In this document: positions 18,697 to 27,912 of the stretch, in pieces
How the letters are laid out: each line of letters starts with the position of its first letter
How positions within the stretch are numbered: position 1 is the stretch's first letter
Position numbers and translations under genes: made by a program
The notes under the pieces: model-generated
The model's database searches: none
The model's input: only the letters and a program-made list of their open reading frames with translations
What the model was told of the DNA's origin: nothing
DNA from: Arthrobacter sp. S39
Lineage (GTDB): Bacteria; Actinomycetota; Actinomycetes; Actinomycetales; Micrococcaceae
Direction of reading: 5' to 3'
DNA: 64,000 nt
Assembly: GCF_004320525.1 (NCBI RefSeq)
Contig: NZ_SIHX01000006.1
Coordinates: forward strand, 62,001-126,000

Positions 18697-19668
18697 ATGT
18701 CCGGGAAGAGGTACAGGTTGAGGATCGCGGTATACGCCTTCGACGGGGCAACGATGTTTCACCTTGCGGTTCCGCAGATGGTTTTTGACGAGGTGGCCCG
18801 CCAGGGCCTTGCCGGCTGGAAGACGGTTCTCTTTTCGGACCAGGCAGGCGGGATAACAACCGCTGAGGGCTACCGGCTGGGCGGGGTGAAGGGGCCCGGG
18901 GCCGCGGAAGAGGCGGACATCGTGGTGGTGCCGTCATGGTTCGACGACGGGCGCGCGCTCACTGATTCGCTGCGGCGTGTGCTCCAAGGCGCGCACGTCC
19001 GGGGCGTGCCGATTTTGGGGTTGTGCCTTGGCGCGATCCCTGTGGCAGATGCGGGGCTGCTGGCGGGGCGGCGGGCAGTGACGCATTGGCAGGCGTTTGA
19101 TGCTCTTGCGGTGCGGCACCCCGATGTCCCGCTGGACCAGTTTGTGCTCTACATCGACCACGGAGACGTCCTGACATCGGCCGGCACAGCTTCTGCGCTG
19201 GACGCCTGCCTGCACGTGGTGCGCTCCCGGCTGGGGGCGGAAGCAGCGAACCAGGTGGCACGCAGCCTGGTCATTGCGCCCCACCGGGATGGCGGCCAGG
19301 CGCAGTACATCGACCGGCCGGTCCCGCCGCGCGCCACGGATGATCCCATCTCGCGGCTGCTTGAATGGGCGCTGGGCCGACTGGGTGAACCCCTCACCAT
19401 TGACCGGCTCGCGGCCCAGGCGCATTTGAGCCGCCGCACCTTCGTTCGGTCCTTCCGGGCCGCAACAGGTACGACGCCGGCAGCCTGGATCCGCGCGCGC
19501 CGCCTCGACGCAGCGCGGCGTCTGCTTGAGACCACCGACCTGCCAGTAGACCAGGTTTCCGCCGACTGTGGATTCGGCAATGCGGTCACCTTGCGGCAGA
19601 ACTTCGCTGCCGCCTTCTCCACGACGCCCACGGAATACCGGCGGCGTTTTGATACCCGGGTTGGGTAA
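18697..19668 (+). CDS. GlxA-type AraC regulator (DJ-1/PfpI domain plus AraC helix-turn-helix)
   Basis: 323 residues. The N-terminal half is a DJ-1/PfpI glutamine-amidotransferase-like sensor domain (RIAVYAFDGATMFHLAVPQM; VPILGLCLGAIPVADAGLLA, which holds the nucleophile-elbow Cys). The C-terminal 100 residues carry two helix-turn-helices of AraC type (LTIDRLAAQAHLSRRTFVRS and PVDQVSADCGFGNAVTLRQN). The start is either ATG 18697 or TTG 18718; the TTG has AGAGG ahead, the ATG no clear site. Divergent by 115 bases from the cysteine hydrolase, its likely target. Confidence 0.88.
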   Translation: MSGKRYRLRIAVYAFDGATMFHLAVPQMVFDEVARQGLAGWKTVLFSDQAGGITTAEGYRLGGVKGPGAAEEADIVVVPSWFDDGRALTDSLRRVLQGAHVRGVPILGLCLGAIPVADAGLLAGRRAVTHWQAFDALAVRHPDVPLDQFVLYIDHGDVLTSAGTASALDACLHVVRSRLGAEAANQVARSLVIAPHRDGGQAQYIDRPVPPRATDDPISRLLEWALGRLGEPLTIDRLAAQAHLSRRTFVRSFRAATGTTPAAWIRARRLDAARRLLETTDLPVDQVSADCGFGNAVTLRQNFAAAFSTTPTEYRRRFDTRVG

Positions 19669-19695
19669 CGGGCTGCGCGCGTCCTCGCCCGGCGC

Positions 19696-20754
19696 CTACC
19701 TCGGAGCGTCCGCCACCTCGGCCGGCGTCCATCCCAGCGCCGGACCCAGTGTGCCTGCGATGTCGGTGAGGATCTGGACGTAGTCCTCATGCTCGAAGCT
19801 GAAGGGCAGTGCGAACGCCACCTCGTCGACTTCCTGGAATCCCGCGTGTGCGTAGAGCTGCTCGGCGATCTCATCGCTGGTGCCGATGATATCCGGCGCG
19901 AACAACATGCGGTTGGGCCCCTGCGGCGCTTGGGTGCGGGGCGTGCGTTCATCCACGTAGCGCCGGTACTTTTCCCGCTGACCCGGCGACGCCGAATCGG
20001 TGGGGATCACCACCAAGCCCTGTGAGACCCTGGCTGGCCCCAGCGCCTGTGGTGACGCGGCGGCGGCCTCACGATAGGCCCGGATCTGCGATTGCTGAAC
20101 GCGGGCAAAATCCGGATCCTGGTCAGTCCCGGGGAAGACCACACTGCTGGACAGCAGGTTGAAGCCGTTTGCGCCTGCCCAGACGGCCGACTTATTGCTT
20201 CCCGCCCCATACCAAAGCCGGTCCCGCAGCCCGGCGGAGTGCGGCTCCACACGGTTGGAAAATTCCTCGGTCACACCTTGCCTGCCGGAAAATTCGCGCA
20301 CTTTTTCCCCTGCGACCAGCCGGGCAAACCGCTCCACGCGGGCGTAGCTGAAGTCCTCCAGCTCCGAGGAGTCCGGGTACAACTCGTGTTTCACCGTGTC
20401 GTAGTGCATGGGTTCGCCCACGCTCAGCCCGGGATTGATGCGTCCCCCGGCGAGCAGATCCACCGTGGCAAGGTCCTCGGCCAGGCGCAAAGGGTTTTCC
20501 CAGCCGAGCGGGGTGACCGCGGTGCCAAGTTGGATCCGGGACGTGCGCTGGCTCGCGGCAGCCATGACTGCCACCGGGGACGATATGCCGAACTGCAGAT
20601 GGCGGTGCCGGAGCCAGGCACTGTCGAACCCAAGCCGCTCGCCAAGTTCAATGATTTGCAGTGTTGATTCGTGGCCAGCCGCGGGGTCCGCCGGATCGAA
20701 CAGACCGATAGTGAGGAAGCCAAGCTGGCGCAAGGGACGGGTGGGCTCGGGCAT
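19696..20754 (-). CDS. Luciferase-like (LLM) flavin-dependent oxidoreductase
   Basis: 352-residue TIM-barrel monooxygenase or reductase that uses FMN or F420. Recognisable parts are FLTIGLFDPADP, ELGERLGFDSAWLRHRHLQF, SRIQLGTAVTPLGWENPLRL and FALPFSFEHEDYVQILTDI. AGAAGG stands ahead of the ATG. It is the third gene in a same-strand set with another LLM enzyme and DoxX, although a 194-base gap with no visible feature separates it from DoxX and it may have its own promoter. Substrate unknown. Confidence 0.88.
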   Translation of the reverse strand: MPEPTRPLRQLGFLTIGLFDPADPAAGHESTLQIIELGERLGFDSAWLRHRHLQFGISSPVAVMAAASQRTSRIQLGTAVTPLGWENPLRLAEDLATVDLLAGGRINPGLSVGEPMHYDTVKHELYPDSSELEDFSYARVERFARLVAGEKVREFSGRQGVTEEFSNRVEPHSAGLRDRLWYGAGSNKSAVWAGANGFNLLSSSVVFPGTDQDPDFARVQQSQIRAYREAAAASPQALGPARVSQGLVVIPTDSASPGQREKYRRYVDERTPRTQAPQGPNRMLFAPDIIGTSDEIAEQLYAHAGFQEVDEVAFALPFSFEHEDYVQILTDIAGTLGPALGWTPAEVADAPR

Positions 20755-20948
20755 GTGTGTCCTTCTGAGTTTGTTCTGCGTTCAAACTATTGTGACGGGG
20801 CGAGGCAAACCTGGCAGGAGTGGCTCGCCGGGTCGCGAGGGGGACTGATGCTGGAGCCCCGACATGGCAGCCTCGACCCCCAATTGATCATCAGAAATTC
20901 ATCAGCGCGGGCGGCAACCGCGTCGTCCTAGCGGTCATTGCCTAACAA

Positions 20949-21323
20949 TCAGAAGCCGTACGGTCCGAATCGGGCGATGGCAATACCGGCGGCAAGGACG
21001 CCCAGGATTGCGTTGACGATGACGTTGGTCTTCTCGCCGCGCCGGGCGTGGGTAATGGCAGCACCGGCCATGAGGACGGAGATCCCTGCGGCAGCCAAGG
21101 GAACCAGGACGGTAGCGATGTTAAGAAGCGCAGGGAGGACAAGTCCCAGCGCTGCGAGGACTTCCAGGCCGCCGATGCCCTTGACGGTTCCATCGGAGAA
21201 GTCCTCGGCCCATCCCTGTCCTGAGGCGGCCAATTTTGCCTTGGGCTGGGCGATTTTCATGGTTCCGGCGGCAAGGAAAAGAAGTGCAAGAACTGCTGTG
21301 ACGATCCAGAGGGTGATGTTCAT
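20949..21323 (-). CDS. DoxX-family membrane protein
   Basis: 124 residues, four membrane helices (LWIVTAVLALLFLAAGTMKI; GGLEVLAALGLVLPALLNIA; VLVPLAAAGISVLMAGAAI; IVNAILGVLAAGIAIARF). The LAAGTMKI motif at the end of helix 1 is typical of DoxX. The ATG at 21323 begins the first helix; the longer frame to 21392 overlaps the upstream gene and lacks a good site. DoxX proteins are tied to quinone or thiol redox at the membrane. It lies 46 bases after the LLM gene and is probably co-transcribed. Confidence 0.85.
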   Translation of the reverse strand: MNITLWIVTAVLALLFLAAGTMKIAQPKAKLAASGQGWAEDFSDGTVKGIGGLEVLAALGLVLPALLNIATVLVPLAAAGISVLMAGAAITHARRGEKTNVIVNAILGVLAAGIAIARFGPYGF

Positions 21324-21369
21324 GGTGTTGTTCTTTCTCGAGGATTGATTCGTAGTCGGGAGGGGGGAG

Positions 21370-22410
21370 TTATGCGCCTGCTGCGTGGCCACTGTCGGCG
21401 AGGATTTCGCGGACCATGGGAACCACCTTGCTGCCGTAGAGTTCCACGGCTTTCAGCCGGGCGCTGATGGGCTGGGTCCCGGCGGTGAAGATGAGGTCAA
21501 ACCGGCCTACGTCCATGGCTGCCGCTGTCCGTGCGATCTTCTTGGCCACAGTTTCCGGGGACCCGATGTACATGGAGCCGTGCTCGATCTCCGCTTCGAA
21601 CTCTTCGCGGCGGACCGGCGGCCATCCGCGGAGTGCTCCGATGCGGTCGCGGACCACTTTGTAGTGGGGCCAGAAGACCTCCTTGGCCTCGTTGTCGGTG
21701 TCCGCAATGAAACCGGGGGAGTGCATCCCCACGGGCCTGGCCGTCGTTCCGAACTCCGCAGATGCCCGCTTGTAGAGGTCGATGAAGGGTGTGAACCGCT
21801 CCGGCTGGCCGCCGATGATGGCGAGCATCAGGGGGAATCCGTACTTTGCCGTCCGGACAACTGAGGCCGGTGTTCCGCCCACCCCAACCCAGGTTTTGAG
21901 GCCGCTTTCCGTCTTGGGGTACACATCGGCGTTCACCAGCGGGGCACGCGTGGTGCCGTTCCACGTGACCGGTGCTTCCTTGAGGAGCTGGGCGAAGAGT
22001 TCGATCTTCTCCTCAAACAGGACGTCGTAGTCCTTCAGGTCGTAGCCGAAGAGCGGGAAGGACTCCGTGAAGGATCCCCGTCCCAGAATGACGTCGGCAC
22101 GGCCGTTGGACAGGGCGTCCACGGTGGCAAACCGCTGGAATACGCGCACCGGATCGTCGGAGCTGAGGACCGTTACGCCCGATCCCAAACGGATCCGGGA
22201 GGTCACCGTGGCCATGCCGGCCAGTACCGTCTCCGGCGTTGACACGGAATATTCCGGGCGGTGGTGTTCCCCAACGGTGAAGACGTCCACGCCGAGCTGA
22301 TCGGCAATGACGGCCTCGTCCACCAACTGCCGGATGGCCCGGGCGTGGCTGACGGGGACGCCGGCGTCGTCCAGCGGGACATCGCCAAAGGTATCCAAAC
22401 CAAAGATCAT
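21370..22410 (-). CDS. Luciferase-like flavin-dependent oxidoreductase, MarR-controlled
   Basis: 346-residue member of the luciferase-like monooxygenase superfamily: MIFGLDTFGDV, the barrel block DQLGVDVFTVGEHHRPEYSV, SRIRLGSGVTVLSSDDPVRV and GRADVILGRGSFTESFPLFG. AAGG precedes the ATG. The gene is divergent from a MarR regulator, and three palindromes fill the gap between them, so its expression is probably released by a small-molecule ligand. The substrate is unknown; redox stress or detoxification is plausible given the DoxX partner. Confidence 0.9.
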   Translation of the reverse strand: MIFGLDTFGDVPLDDAGVPVSHARAIRQLVDEAVIADQLGVDVFTVGEHHRPEYSVSTPETVLAGMATVTSRIRLGSGVTVLSSDDPVRVFQRFATVDALSNGRADVILGRGSFTESFPLFGYDLKDYDVLFEEKIELFAQLLKEAPVTWNGTTRAPLVNADVYPKTESGLKTWVGVGGTPASVVRTAKYGFPLMLAIIGGQPERFTPFIDLYKRASAEFGTTARPVGMHSPGFIADTDNEAKEVFWPHYKVVRDRIGALRGWPPVRREEFEAEIEHGSMYIGSPETVAKKIARTAAAMDVGRFDLIFTAGTQPISARLKAVELYGSKVVPMVREILADSGHAAGA

Positions 22411-22429
22411 GATCGCACTGCCTTCGTAA

Positions 22430-22490
22430 TTGATATGTCAATTACTTAATTGACGCGTCAATCATCACCCGGGTATGGTTGACATGTCAA
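22430..22490. promoter_or_regulatory. Three MarR operator palindromes in the divergent promoter
   Basis: TTGATATGTCAA (22430-22441), TTGACGCGTCAA (22450-22461) and TTGACATGTCAA (22479-22490). The last two are perfect 12-base palindromes and all share TTGA-N4-TCAA. Centre spacings are 20 and 29 bases. They fill the space between the LLM and MarR starts. Confidence 0.8.
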
Positions 22491-22506
22491 GCGAGGAGAA
22501 AATGTC

Positions 22507-23001
22507 ATGGAGCAGACCAGCAGGGTCGGACGGCGGAGCCCCACTGCGGACGAGCTGGGCATCTGGCGCGAGTACGTGGAGACCAGCGAGGAAATTGTGC
22601 AGGCGATGGCGGCAGGACTGCAGGCCACCTCAGGCATTTCCCCGGGTGACTACGGCGTTCTTCTGGCGCTGAGCGAGGCGGATGAACACCGGCTGAGGTC
22701 ATCGGCGCTGGCCGAGGGCATCGGTTGGGAGCGGAGCAGGCTCTCACACCATCTGGGGCGCATGGAAAGCCGCGGCCTCATCTGCCGGAAAAAGTCCGGC
22801 CATGACAGCCGCGGGGCAGTGGTGGAACTGACTGATGAAGGCGCACGCATTTTCCGGGCATCGTCTGCCCCGCATCTTCGCCTTATTCGCCAGCTGTTTA
22901 TCGAGGCACTGGCTCCGGAAGACCTGGAAGACCTTGGCAGGATTGTGGGCAAGTTGCGGCAACACCTGAAAGAGGAAGCCGGCCTGACGGCCTCAAGCTG
23001 A
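22507..23001 (+). CDS. MarR-family regulator
   Basis: 164-residue winged-helix repressor: dimerisation helices at both ends and the DNA-binding core LRSSALAEGIGWERSRLSHH followed by the wing RKKSGHDSRGAVVELTDEG. AGGAG lies eight bases ahead of the ATG at 22507. Divergent from the LLM oxidoreductase, with three palindromes between, one of them immediately upstream of its own ribosome site, so it very likely represses both genes until an effector binds. Confidence 0.92.
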   Translation: MEQTSRVGRRSPTADELGIWREYVETSEEIVQAMAAGLQATSGISPGDYGVLLALSEADEHRLRSSALAEGIGWERSRLSHHLGRMESRGLICRKKSGHDSRGAVVELTDEGARIFRASSAPHLRLIRQLFIEALAPEDLEDLGRIVGKLRQHLKEEAGLTASS

Positions 23002-23064
23002 GGGTTGGGGGCCGCAGGCCTGACCCGCGCATAACCTGCTGCCGGACTCCGTTAGGGTTGATCC

Positions 23065-23517
23065 GTGCGAGCCATCCTTCAGCGGGTCACCCGAGCCGAG
23101 GTCACCGTCGACGGCGAAACGGTGGGGTCAATTAACCGCCCGGGACTGGTTGTCCTGGCCGGCGCCACCCACACGGACACCCCAGACGATGCGGCCGCCC
23201 TCGCCGCCAAGATCTGGACCCTGCGGATCCTGGACGGCGAGAAGTCGTGTGCCGACCAGAACGGCCCGCTGCTGGTGGTCAGCCAGTTCACGCTGTACGC
23301 CGACACCAGGCGCGGGCGGCGCCCGTCCTGGTCGGACGCGGCGCCGGCGGACACCAGCGAGCCCTTGATTGACCACCTGGTCGCTTCCCTGCGCGGCCTT
23401 GGTGCGGAGGTGTCCACCGGGCGGTTCGGGGCCATGATGCAACTGTCCCTGATCAATGACGGACCGTTCACCATCAGCCTCGACACCGCCGATTTTTCAG
23501 CTCCCCGCCGAGGCTGA
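23065..23517 (+). CDS. dtd: D-aminoacyl-tRNA deacylase
   Basis: Cytoplasmic proofreading enzyme that removes D-amino acids (and glycine from tRNA-Ala) mis-attached to tRNA. The 150-residue length is exactly that of the family, and the start MRAILQRVTRAEVTVDGE, the catalytic block VVSQFTLYADTRRGRRPSW and the cross-subunit GPFT motif (NDGPFTISLD) are all present. It starts with GTG, preceded by a weak TTAGGG. No operon partner is evident. Confidence 0.96.
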   Translation: MRAILQRVTRAEVTVDGETVGSINRPGLVVLAGATHTDTPDDAAALAAKIWTLRILDGEKSCADQNGPLLVVSQFTLYADTRRGRRPSWSDAAPADTSEPLIDHLVASLRGLGAEVSTGRFGAMMQLSLINDGPFTISLDTADFSAPRRG

Positions 23518-23679
23518 GAGCGGCGGACCGGATAGGGAACCGGTAGGGCTCCTTGGGCGCTGAATACGCTGTACGAGAACCCGCCCAATTCTCCCGGCAG
23601 CCCACTGGTTGCCCCCAGCAACCAGACGTAAACTGACCTTCGAACCGCTTCCCGCGGGACCGAAATGGTTGGAGCCGCC

Positions 23680-25413
23680 TTGCTCTGGAAACTGCTTGTT
23701 GAATACCTGCGGCCGCACCGGCAGCTGCTGATCGCCGTCGTCATTTTCCAGCTGGCGCAGTCCATCGCCTCCCTGTACCTGCCCACGCTGAACGCCGACA
23801 TCATCGACGAAGGCGTGGCCAAGGGCGACACCGGCGTCATCCTCAACCTCGGCGCCCTCATGCTGGGAATCACCCTGCTGCAGATCATCTGCGCGGTGAT
23901 CGCCGTGTACTTCGGCGCGAAGGCCGCCATGGGCACGGGAAGGGACCTCCGGGGCGCCATCTTCGCCCGCGTGGGCGAGTTCTCCGAGCAGGAAGTCACC
24001 AGGTTCGGCGCGCCCAGCCTGATCACCCGGTCCACCAACGACGTCCAGCAGGTCCAGCAGCTGGTGCTGATGGCAGCCACCATGATGGTGGCCGCGCCCA
24101 TGCTCGCCGTCGGCGGGGTGATCATGGCCGTCCGGCAGGACGTGCAGCTGTCCTGGCTGATCGCGGTCGCCGTTCCCGTGCTGCTGATCGGGGTGGGAGT
24201 GATCATCACCCGGATGGTGCCGCTGTTCCGGAAGATGCAGAAGCGGATCGACACCGTGAACCGGGTGCTCCGCGAGCAGCTCACCGGCATCCGGGTGGTG
24301 CGCGCGTTCGTCCGCGAGGACATCGAAACGGCCCGCTTCGCCCAGGCCAACGACGACGTCACGGACACCGCGCTCCGGGCCGGCCGGCTGATGGCACTCG
24401 CGTTCCCCGTGGTGATGCTGGTGCTGAACGTCTCGTCCGTGGCGGTGATCTGGTTCGGTTCGTTCCGGATCGAGGACGGCTCCATGCAGGTGGGCACCCT
24501 GATCGCGTTCCTGAGCTACCTGATGCAGATCCTGATGTCCGTCATGATGGCCACCTTCATGGCGGTGATGATCCCGCGCGCCGCCGTCTCCGCGGATCGG
24601 ATCGGCGAGGTGCTTGGTACGGAATCGAGCGTCCGGCCGCCCAAGAATCCGCTCAGCAGCGCCGTGCGCCGCGGCGAGCTGGAAATGGTCGACGCCGGAT
24701 TCGCCTACCCGGGTGCCGACCAGCCCGTCCTCTCCGGGCTCAGCTTCACCGCCAGGGCAGGGCAGACGACGGCGATCATCGGCAGCACCGGCGCCGGCAA
24801 AACCACCCTGGTGAACCTCATGCCGAGGCTGTTCGACGCCACCACCGGCTCGGTCCGGATCGACGGCGTGGACGTCCGCGAGCTGCACCCGGACTTGCTC
24901 TGGGGGCACATCGGCCTCGTCCCGCAGCGGCCCTACCTGTTCACCGGCACCGTCCGCAGCAACCTGCAGTACGGCAAGCCGGACGCCACCGAGGACGAGC
25001 TCTGGACCGCGCTGGAGATCGCGCAGGCCCGGGATTTCGTGGAGGAGATGGAGGGCGGGCTGGATGCGCCCATCTCCCAGGGCGGCACCAACGTCTCGGG
25101 CGGGCAGCGGCAGCGCCTCGCCATCGCCCGGGCCCTGGTGAAACGGCCCGAGCTGTACATCTTCGACGACTCCTTCTCCTCGCTGGACACCGGTACCGAC
25201 GCCCGGCTGCGGCAGGCCCTCAAGCGCAGCACCGCAGGCGCCACCCTGGTGATCATCGCCCAGCGGGTCTCCAGCATCGCGGACGCGGACCAGATCCTGG
25301 TGCTCGACGACGGCAGGATCGTGGGGCGCGGAACGCACAGTGAGCTGCTGGAAACCTCGGAAACGTACCGCGAGATCGTCTCCTCCCAGCTCGCAGCGGA
25401 GGAGACGGTATGA
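23680..25413 (+). CDS. ABC exporter half-transporter with degenerate ATP site
   Basis: Six-helix membrane domain (about residues 1-310) joined to an ATPase domain, 577 residues. Walker A is GSTGAGKTTL and the signature NVSGGQRQR is normal, but the catalytic glutamate after Walker B is aspartate (IFDDSFSSLD) and the H-loop histidine is glutamine (IIAQRVSSI). This matches the inactive-site subunit of heterodimeric exporters such as BmrCD or TmrAB. TTG at 23680 has GGAG five bases ahead; ATG at 23665 is the alternative. It overlaps the next gene as ATGA, its partner subunit. Confidence 0.92.
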   Translation: MLWKLLVEYLRPHRQLLIAVVIFQLAQSIASLYLPTLNADIIDEGVAKGDTGVILNLGALMLGITLLQIICAVIAVYFGAKAAMGTGRDLRGAIFARVGEFSEQEVTRFGAPSLITRSTNDVQQVQQLVLMAATMMVAAPMLAVGGVIMAVRQDVQLSWLIAVAVPVLLIGVGVIITRMVPLFRKMQKRIDTVNRVLREQLTGIRVVRAFVREDIETARFAQANDDVTDTALRAGRLMALAFPVVMLVLNVSSVAVIWFGSFRIEDGSMQVGTLIAFLSYLMQILMSVMMATFMAVMIPRAAVSADRIGEVLGTESSVRPPKNPLSSAVRRGELEMVDAGFAYPGADQPVLSGLSFTARAGQTTAIIGSTGAGKTTLVNLMPRLFDATTGSVRIDGVDVRELHPDLLWGHIGLVPQRPYLFTGTVRSNLQYGKPDATEDELWTALEIAQARDFVEEMEGGLDAPISQGGTNVSGGQRQRLAIARALVKRPELYIFDDSFSSLDTGTDARLRQALKRSTAGATLVIIAQRVSSIADADQILVLDDGRIVGRGTHSELLETSETYREIVSSQLAAEETV

Positions 25414-27452
25414 GCACGCCGCACCGGCCGCCGTCGGGCGCTCCGTCCTCAGCCGGCGCCGCTGGAACCGCACCCGGCTCGAAAACCGGGACTGTCGACG
25501 TCGTCCGCATCCCACGTCCGGCGGGCGGACCGGGACGCGGCGGGCCGTTCGCGGGGATGAACGTCCCGGCGGAGAAGGCGATGAACTTCGGGCCGTCGGC
25601 CAAGCGGCTGCTGGGCACGCTGCGGCCGGAGCGGGCGTGGCTGCTGCTGGTGCTGGTGATGGGCGTGGCCAGCGTGACGCTGTCGGTGATCGGGCCGCGG
25701 CTGCTGGGGGAGGGCACCAACCTGATTTTCGCCGGGGTGGTTTCCAAGGAGCTGCCCGCGGGGGTGAGCAAGGCGGAGCTGATCGCGCAGCTGCGGGCCG
25801 CGGGGGAAAACCAGAAGGCGGACATGCTCACGCCCATGGCGCTGACGCCGGGCGAGGGGATCGACTTCGCGGCGCTGTCCAGTGTGCTGCTGTGGGCGCT
25901 GGTGCTGTACGTGCTGGCGTCGGCGTTTATGTGGGTGCAGGCGTATGTGCTGAACGGGGTGGTGCAGCGGACGGTGTACGGGCTGCGCGAAGAGATCGAG
26001 GCGAAGATCCACCGGCTGCCGCTGCGGTATTTCGATTCGATCCAGCGTGGCGAGCTGCTGAGCCGGGTGACGAACGACGTCGACAACATTTCCCAGAGCC
26101 TGCAGCAGTCCATCAGCCAGGCGGTCACGTCGGTGCTGACCGTGGTGGGTGTGCTGGTGATGATGGTGATCCTCTCGCCCACGCTGGCGCTGATCGCGCT
26201 GGTGACCATTCCTTTGACGCTGGGGATCACTGCGCTGATCGCCAAGCGCTCGCAGAAGCTGTTTGTGGCGCAGTGGAAGCACACGGGGGAGCTGAACGGG
26301 CAGATCGAGGAGACCTACACCGGGCATGCGCTGGTGAAGGTGTTCGGCCGGCAGCGCGAGGTGGAGGAACGGTTCCGGCAGAAGAACGTGGAGCTGTACG
26401 ACGCGAGCTTCGGCGCGCAGTTCATTTCCGGGCTGATCATGCCGGCCATGACGTTCATCGGGAACCTGGTGTACGTGGGGATCGCGGTGGTGGGCGGCCT
26501 GCAGGTGGCGTCCGGGGCGATGCAGCTGGGCGATGTGCAGGCGTTCATGCAGTACTCGCGGCAGTTCACCATGCCGCTGGCGCAGCTGGGGTCCATGGCC
26601 AACCTGCTGCAGTCCGGGGTGGCGAGCGCCGAGCGGGTGTTCTCGCTGTTGGACGAGAAGGAGCAGTCGCCGGATCCTGCTTCGGGGGTTTCTGTTGACG
26701 GGGCCGGGCGGGGGCGGCTGGTGTTTGAGAACGTGTCGTTCTCGTATTCGCCGGACAAGCCGCTGATTTCTTCGCTGTCTTTGGTGGCGGAGCCGGGGCA
26801 GACCGTGGCGATTGTGGGGCCCACCGGGGCGGGGAAGACCACCTTGGTGAACCTGATGATGCGGTTCTACGAGCTGGATGCCGGGCGGATAACGCTCGAC
26901 GGCGTGGACATCACCTCGGTGCCGCGGCGTGAGCTGCGCTCTCGGCTGGGTATGGTGCTGCAGGATACGTGGCTGTTCGGCGGGACTATCCGGGACAACA
27001 TCGCGTATGGCCGGCCCGGGGCTACCGAATCCGAGATTTTGGAGGCGGCCCGGGCGACGTATGTGGACCGGTTCGTGCACTCGCTGCCTGACGGGTACGA
27101 CACGGTGCTGGAGGACGAAGGCTCCAACGTGTCTGCCGGTGAGAAGCAGTTGCTGACTATTGCGCGGGCGTTCCTGGCGCGGCCGTCAGTTCTGATTCTC
27201 GACGAGGCTACTTCGTCTGTGGATACCCGGACCGAGGTGCTGGTTCAGAAGGCGATGAGTGCGTTGCGGTCCGACCGGACTTCCTTCGTTATTGCGCACC
27301 GCCTGTCCACGATCCGCGACGCAGACCTCATCCTGGTGATGGAGGCCGGCCAGATCGTGGAGCAGGGAACGCACGCTTCGCTTTTGGCTGCGGGCGGGGC
27401 ATATGCCCGGCTGTACGAGGCGCAGTTCGCGGCTCCGGTGGCGGAGGTCTGA
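25410..27452 (+). CDS. ABC exporter half-transporter, catalytic partner
   Basis: 680 residues: a proline/glycine-rich cytoplasmic leader of about 60 residues, six membrane helices with a long loop after helix 1, and an ATPase domain. It has intact Walker A (GPTGAGKTTL), Walker B with glutamate (LILDEATSSVD) and H-loop (VIAHRLSTI), while its signature reads NVSAGEKQ instead of LSGGQ. Together with the upstream subunit this gives one consensus and one degenerate ATP site. Lipids or drugs are the usual cargo. Its 3' half is the source type for three decayed copies found downstream at 28.4, 34.0 and 36.6-37.6 kb. Confidence 0.93.
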   Translation: MSTPHRPPSGAPSSAGAAGTAPGSKTGTVDVVRIPRPAGGPGRGGPFAGMNVPAEKAMNFGPSAKRLLGTLRPERAWLLLVLVMGVASVTLSVIGPRLLGEGTNLIFAGVVSKELPAGVSKAELIAQLRAAGENQKADMLTPMALTPGEGIDFAALSSVLLWALVLYVLASAFMWVQAYVLNGVVQRTVYGLREEIEAKIHRLPLRYFDSIQRGELLSRVTNDVDNISQSLQQSISQAVTSVLTVVGVLVMMVILSPTLALIALVTIPLTLGITALIAKRSQKLFVAQWKHTGELNGQIEETYTGHALVKVFGRQREVEERFRQKNVELYDASFGAQFISGLIMPAMTFIGNLVYVGIAVVGGLQVASGAMQLGDVQAFMQYSRQFTMPLAQLGSMANLLQSGVASAERVFSLLDEKEQSPDPASGVSVDGAGRGRLVFENVSFSYSPDKPLISSLSLVAEPGQTVAIVGPTGAGKTTLVNLMMRFYELDAGRITLDGVDITSVPRRELRSRLGMVLQDTWLFGGTIRDNIAYGRPGATESEILEAARATYVDRFVHSLPDGYDTVLEDEGSNVSAGEKQLLTIARAFLARPSVLILDEATSSVDTRTEVLVQKAMSALRSDRTSFVIAHRLSTIRDADLILVMEAGQIVEQGTHASLLAAGGAYARLYEAQFAAPVAEV

Positions 27453-27519
27453 GGTTCTGATGGCAGGTTTCAGAGAGACGGTATCCCTTCCGCGTAACGC
27501 TGCCTCCCTTGGAGTGCAC

Positions 27520-27684
27520 TTATTGCGCCGCGGTCCACTCTCGTGAAACTGCAGACGTGCCTTCCAGGATCGCTTTCACCTTCTCGACGTATTGCCGGCA
27601 GAACGCACGGTAGTGCAGTTCGTATTCTCTAAGCTGTCCTTGAGCTTGCACCGAGTGGGTGAAATAGCGCCCATATTCCAGCAT
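27520..27684 (-). CDS. Unrecognised 54-residue protein
   Basis: A short open frame in the otherwise empty stretch after the ABC exporter. It begins MLEYGRYFTHSVQAQGQ, continues through ELHYRAFCRQYVEKVKAI and ends SREWTAAQ. AGAAGG sits seven bases ahead of the ATG, and the composition (charged, aromatic, helical) looks like protein rather than chance. No family is recognised. It could be an intact micro-protein or the end of an older gene, since the frame stays open for about 41 more codons upstream of the ATG. Confidence 0.45.
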   Translation of the reverse strand: MLEYGRYFTHSVQAQGQLREYELHYRAFCRQYVEKVKAILEGTSAVSREWTAAQ

Positions 27685-27912
27685 TGTTGTACCTTCTGAG
27701 GTCTCCCGGAGAAAAACACGCCCTCGTGCAGACGGATCTTCGCTGCTGCTTCCGTAGCTCAGCGCTCCTGGAAGGCGATGTAATCTTGGCCGAAAATTCG
27801 CAACTCGTCACAATGATGAGGAAACTCCTGGCGTCATATTTCCTGGACGAACTCAGGAGGATCAACACCCACGTCTCTTTCCAGGCAGAGATTCTGTTGC
27901 TAGTTTGACCGC

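Noticed and set aside
23497..27080. Long minus-strand frames opposite the ABC exporter pair
   Set aside because: Their low-complexity Asp/Glu/His/Arg composition mirrors the exporter codons; no motifs or start sites.
27684..27908. 74-codon plus-strand frame after the ABC exporter
   Set aside because: It has no start site and overlaps the promoter side of the better-supported minus-strand 54-residue frame.
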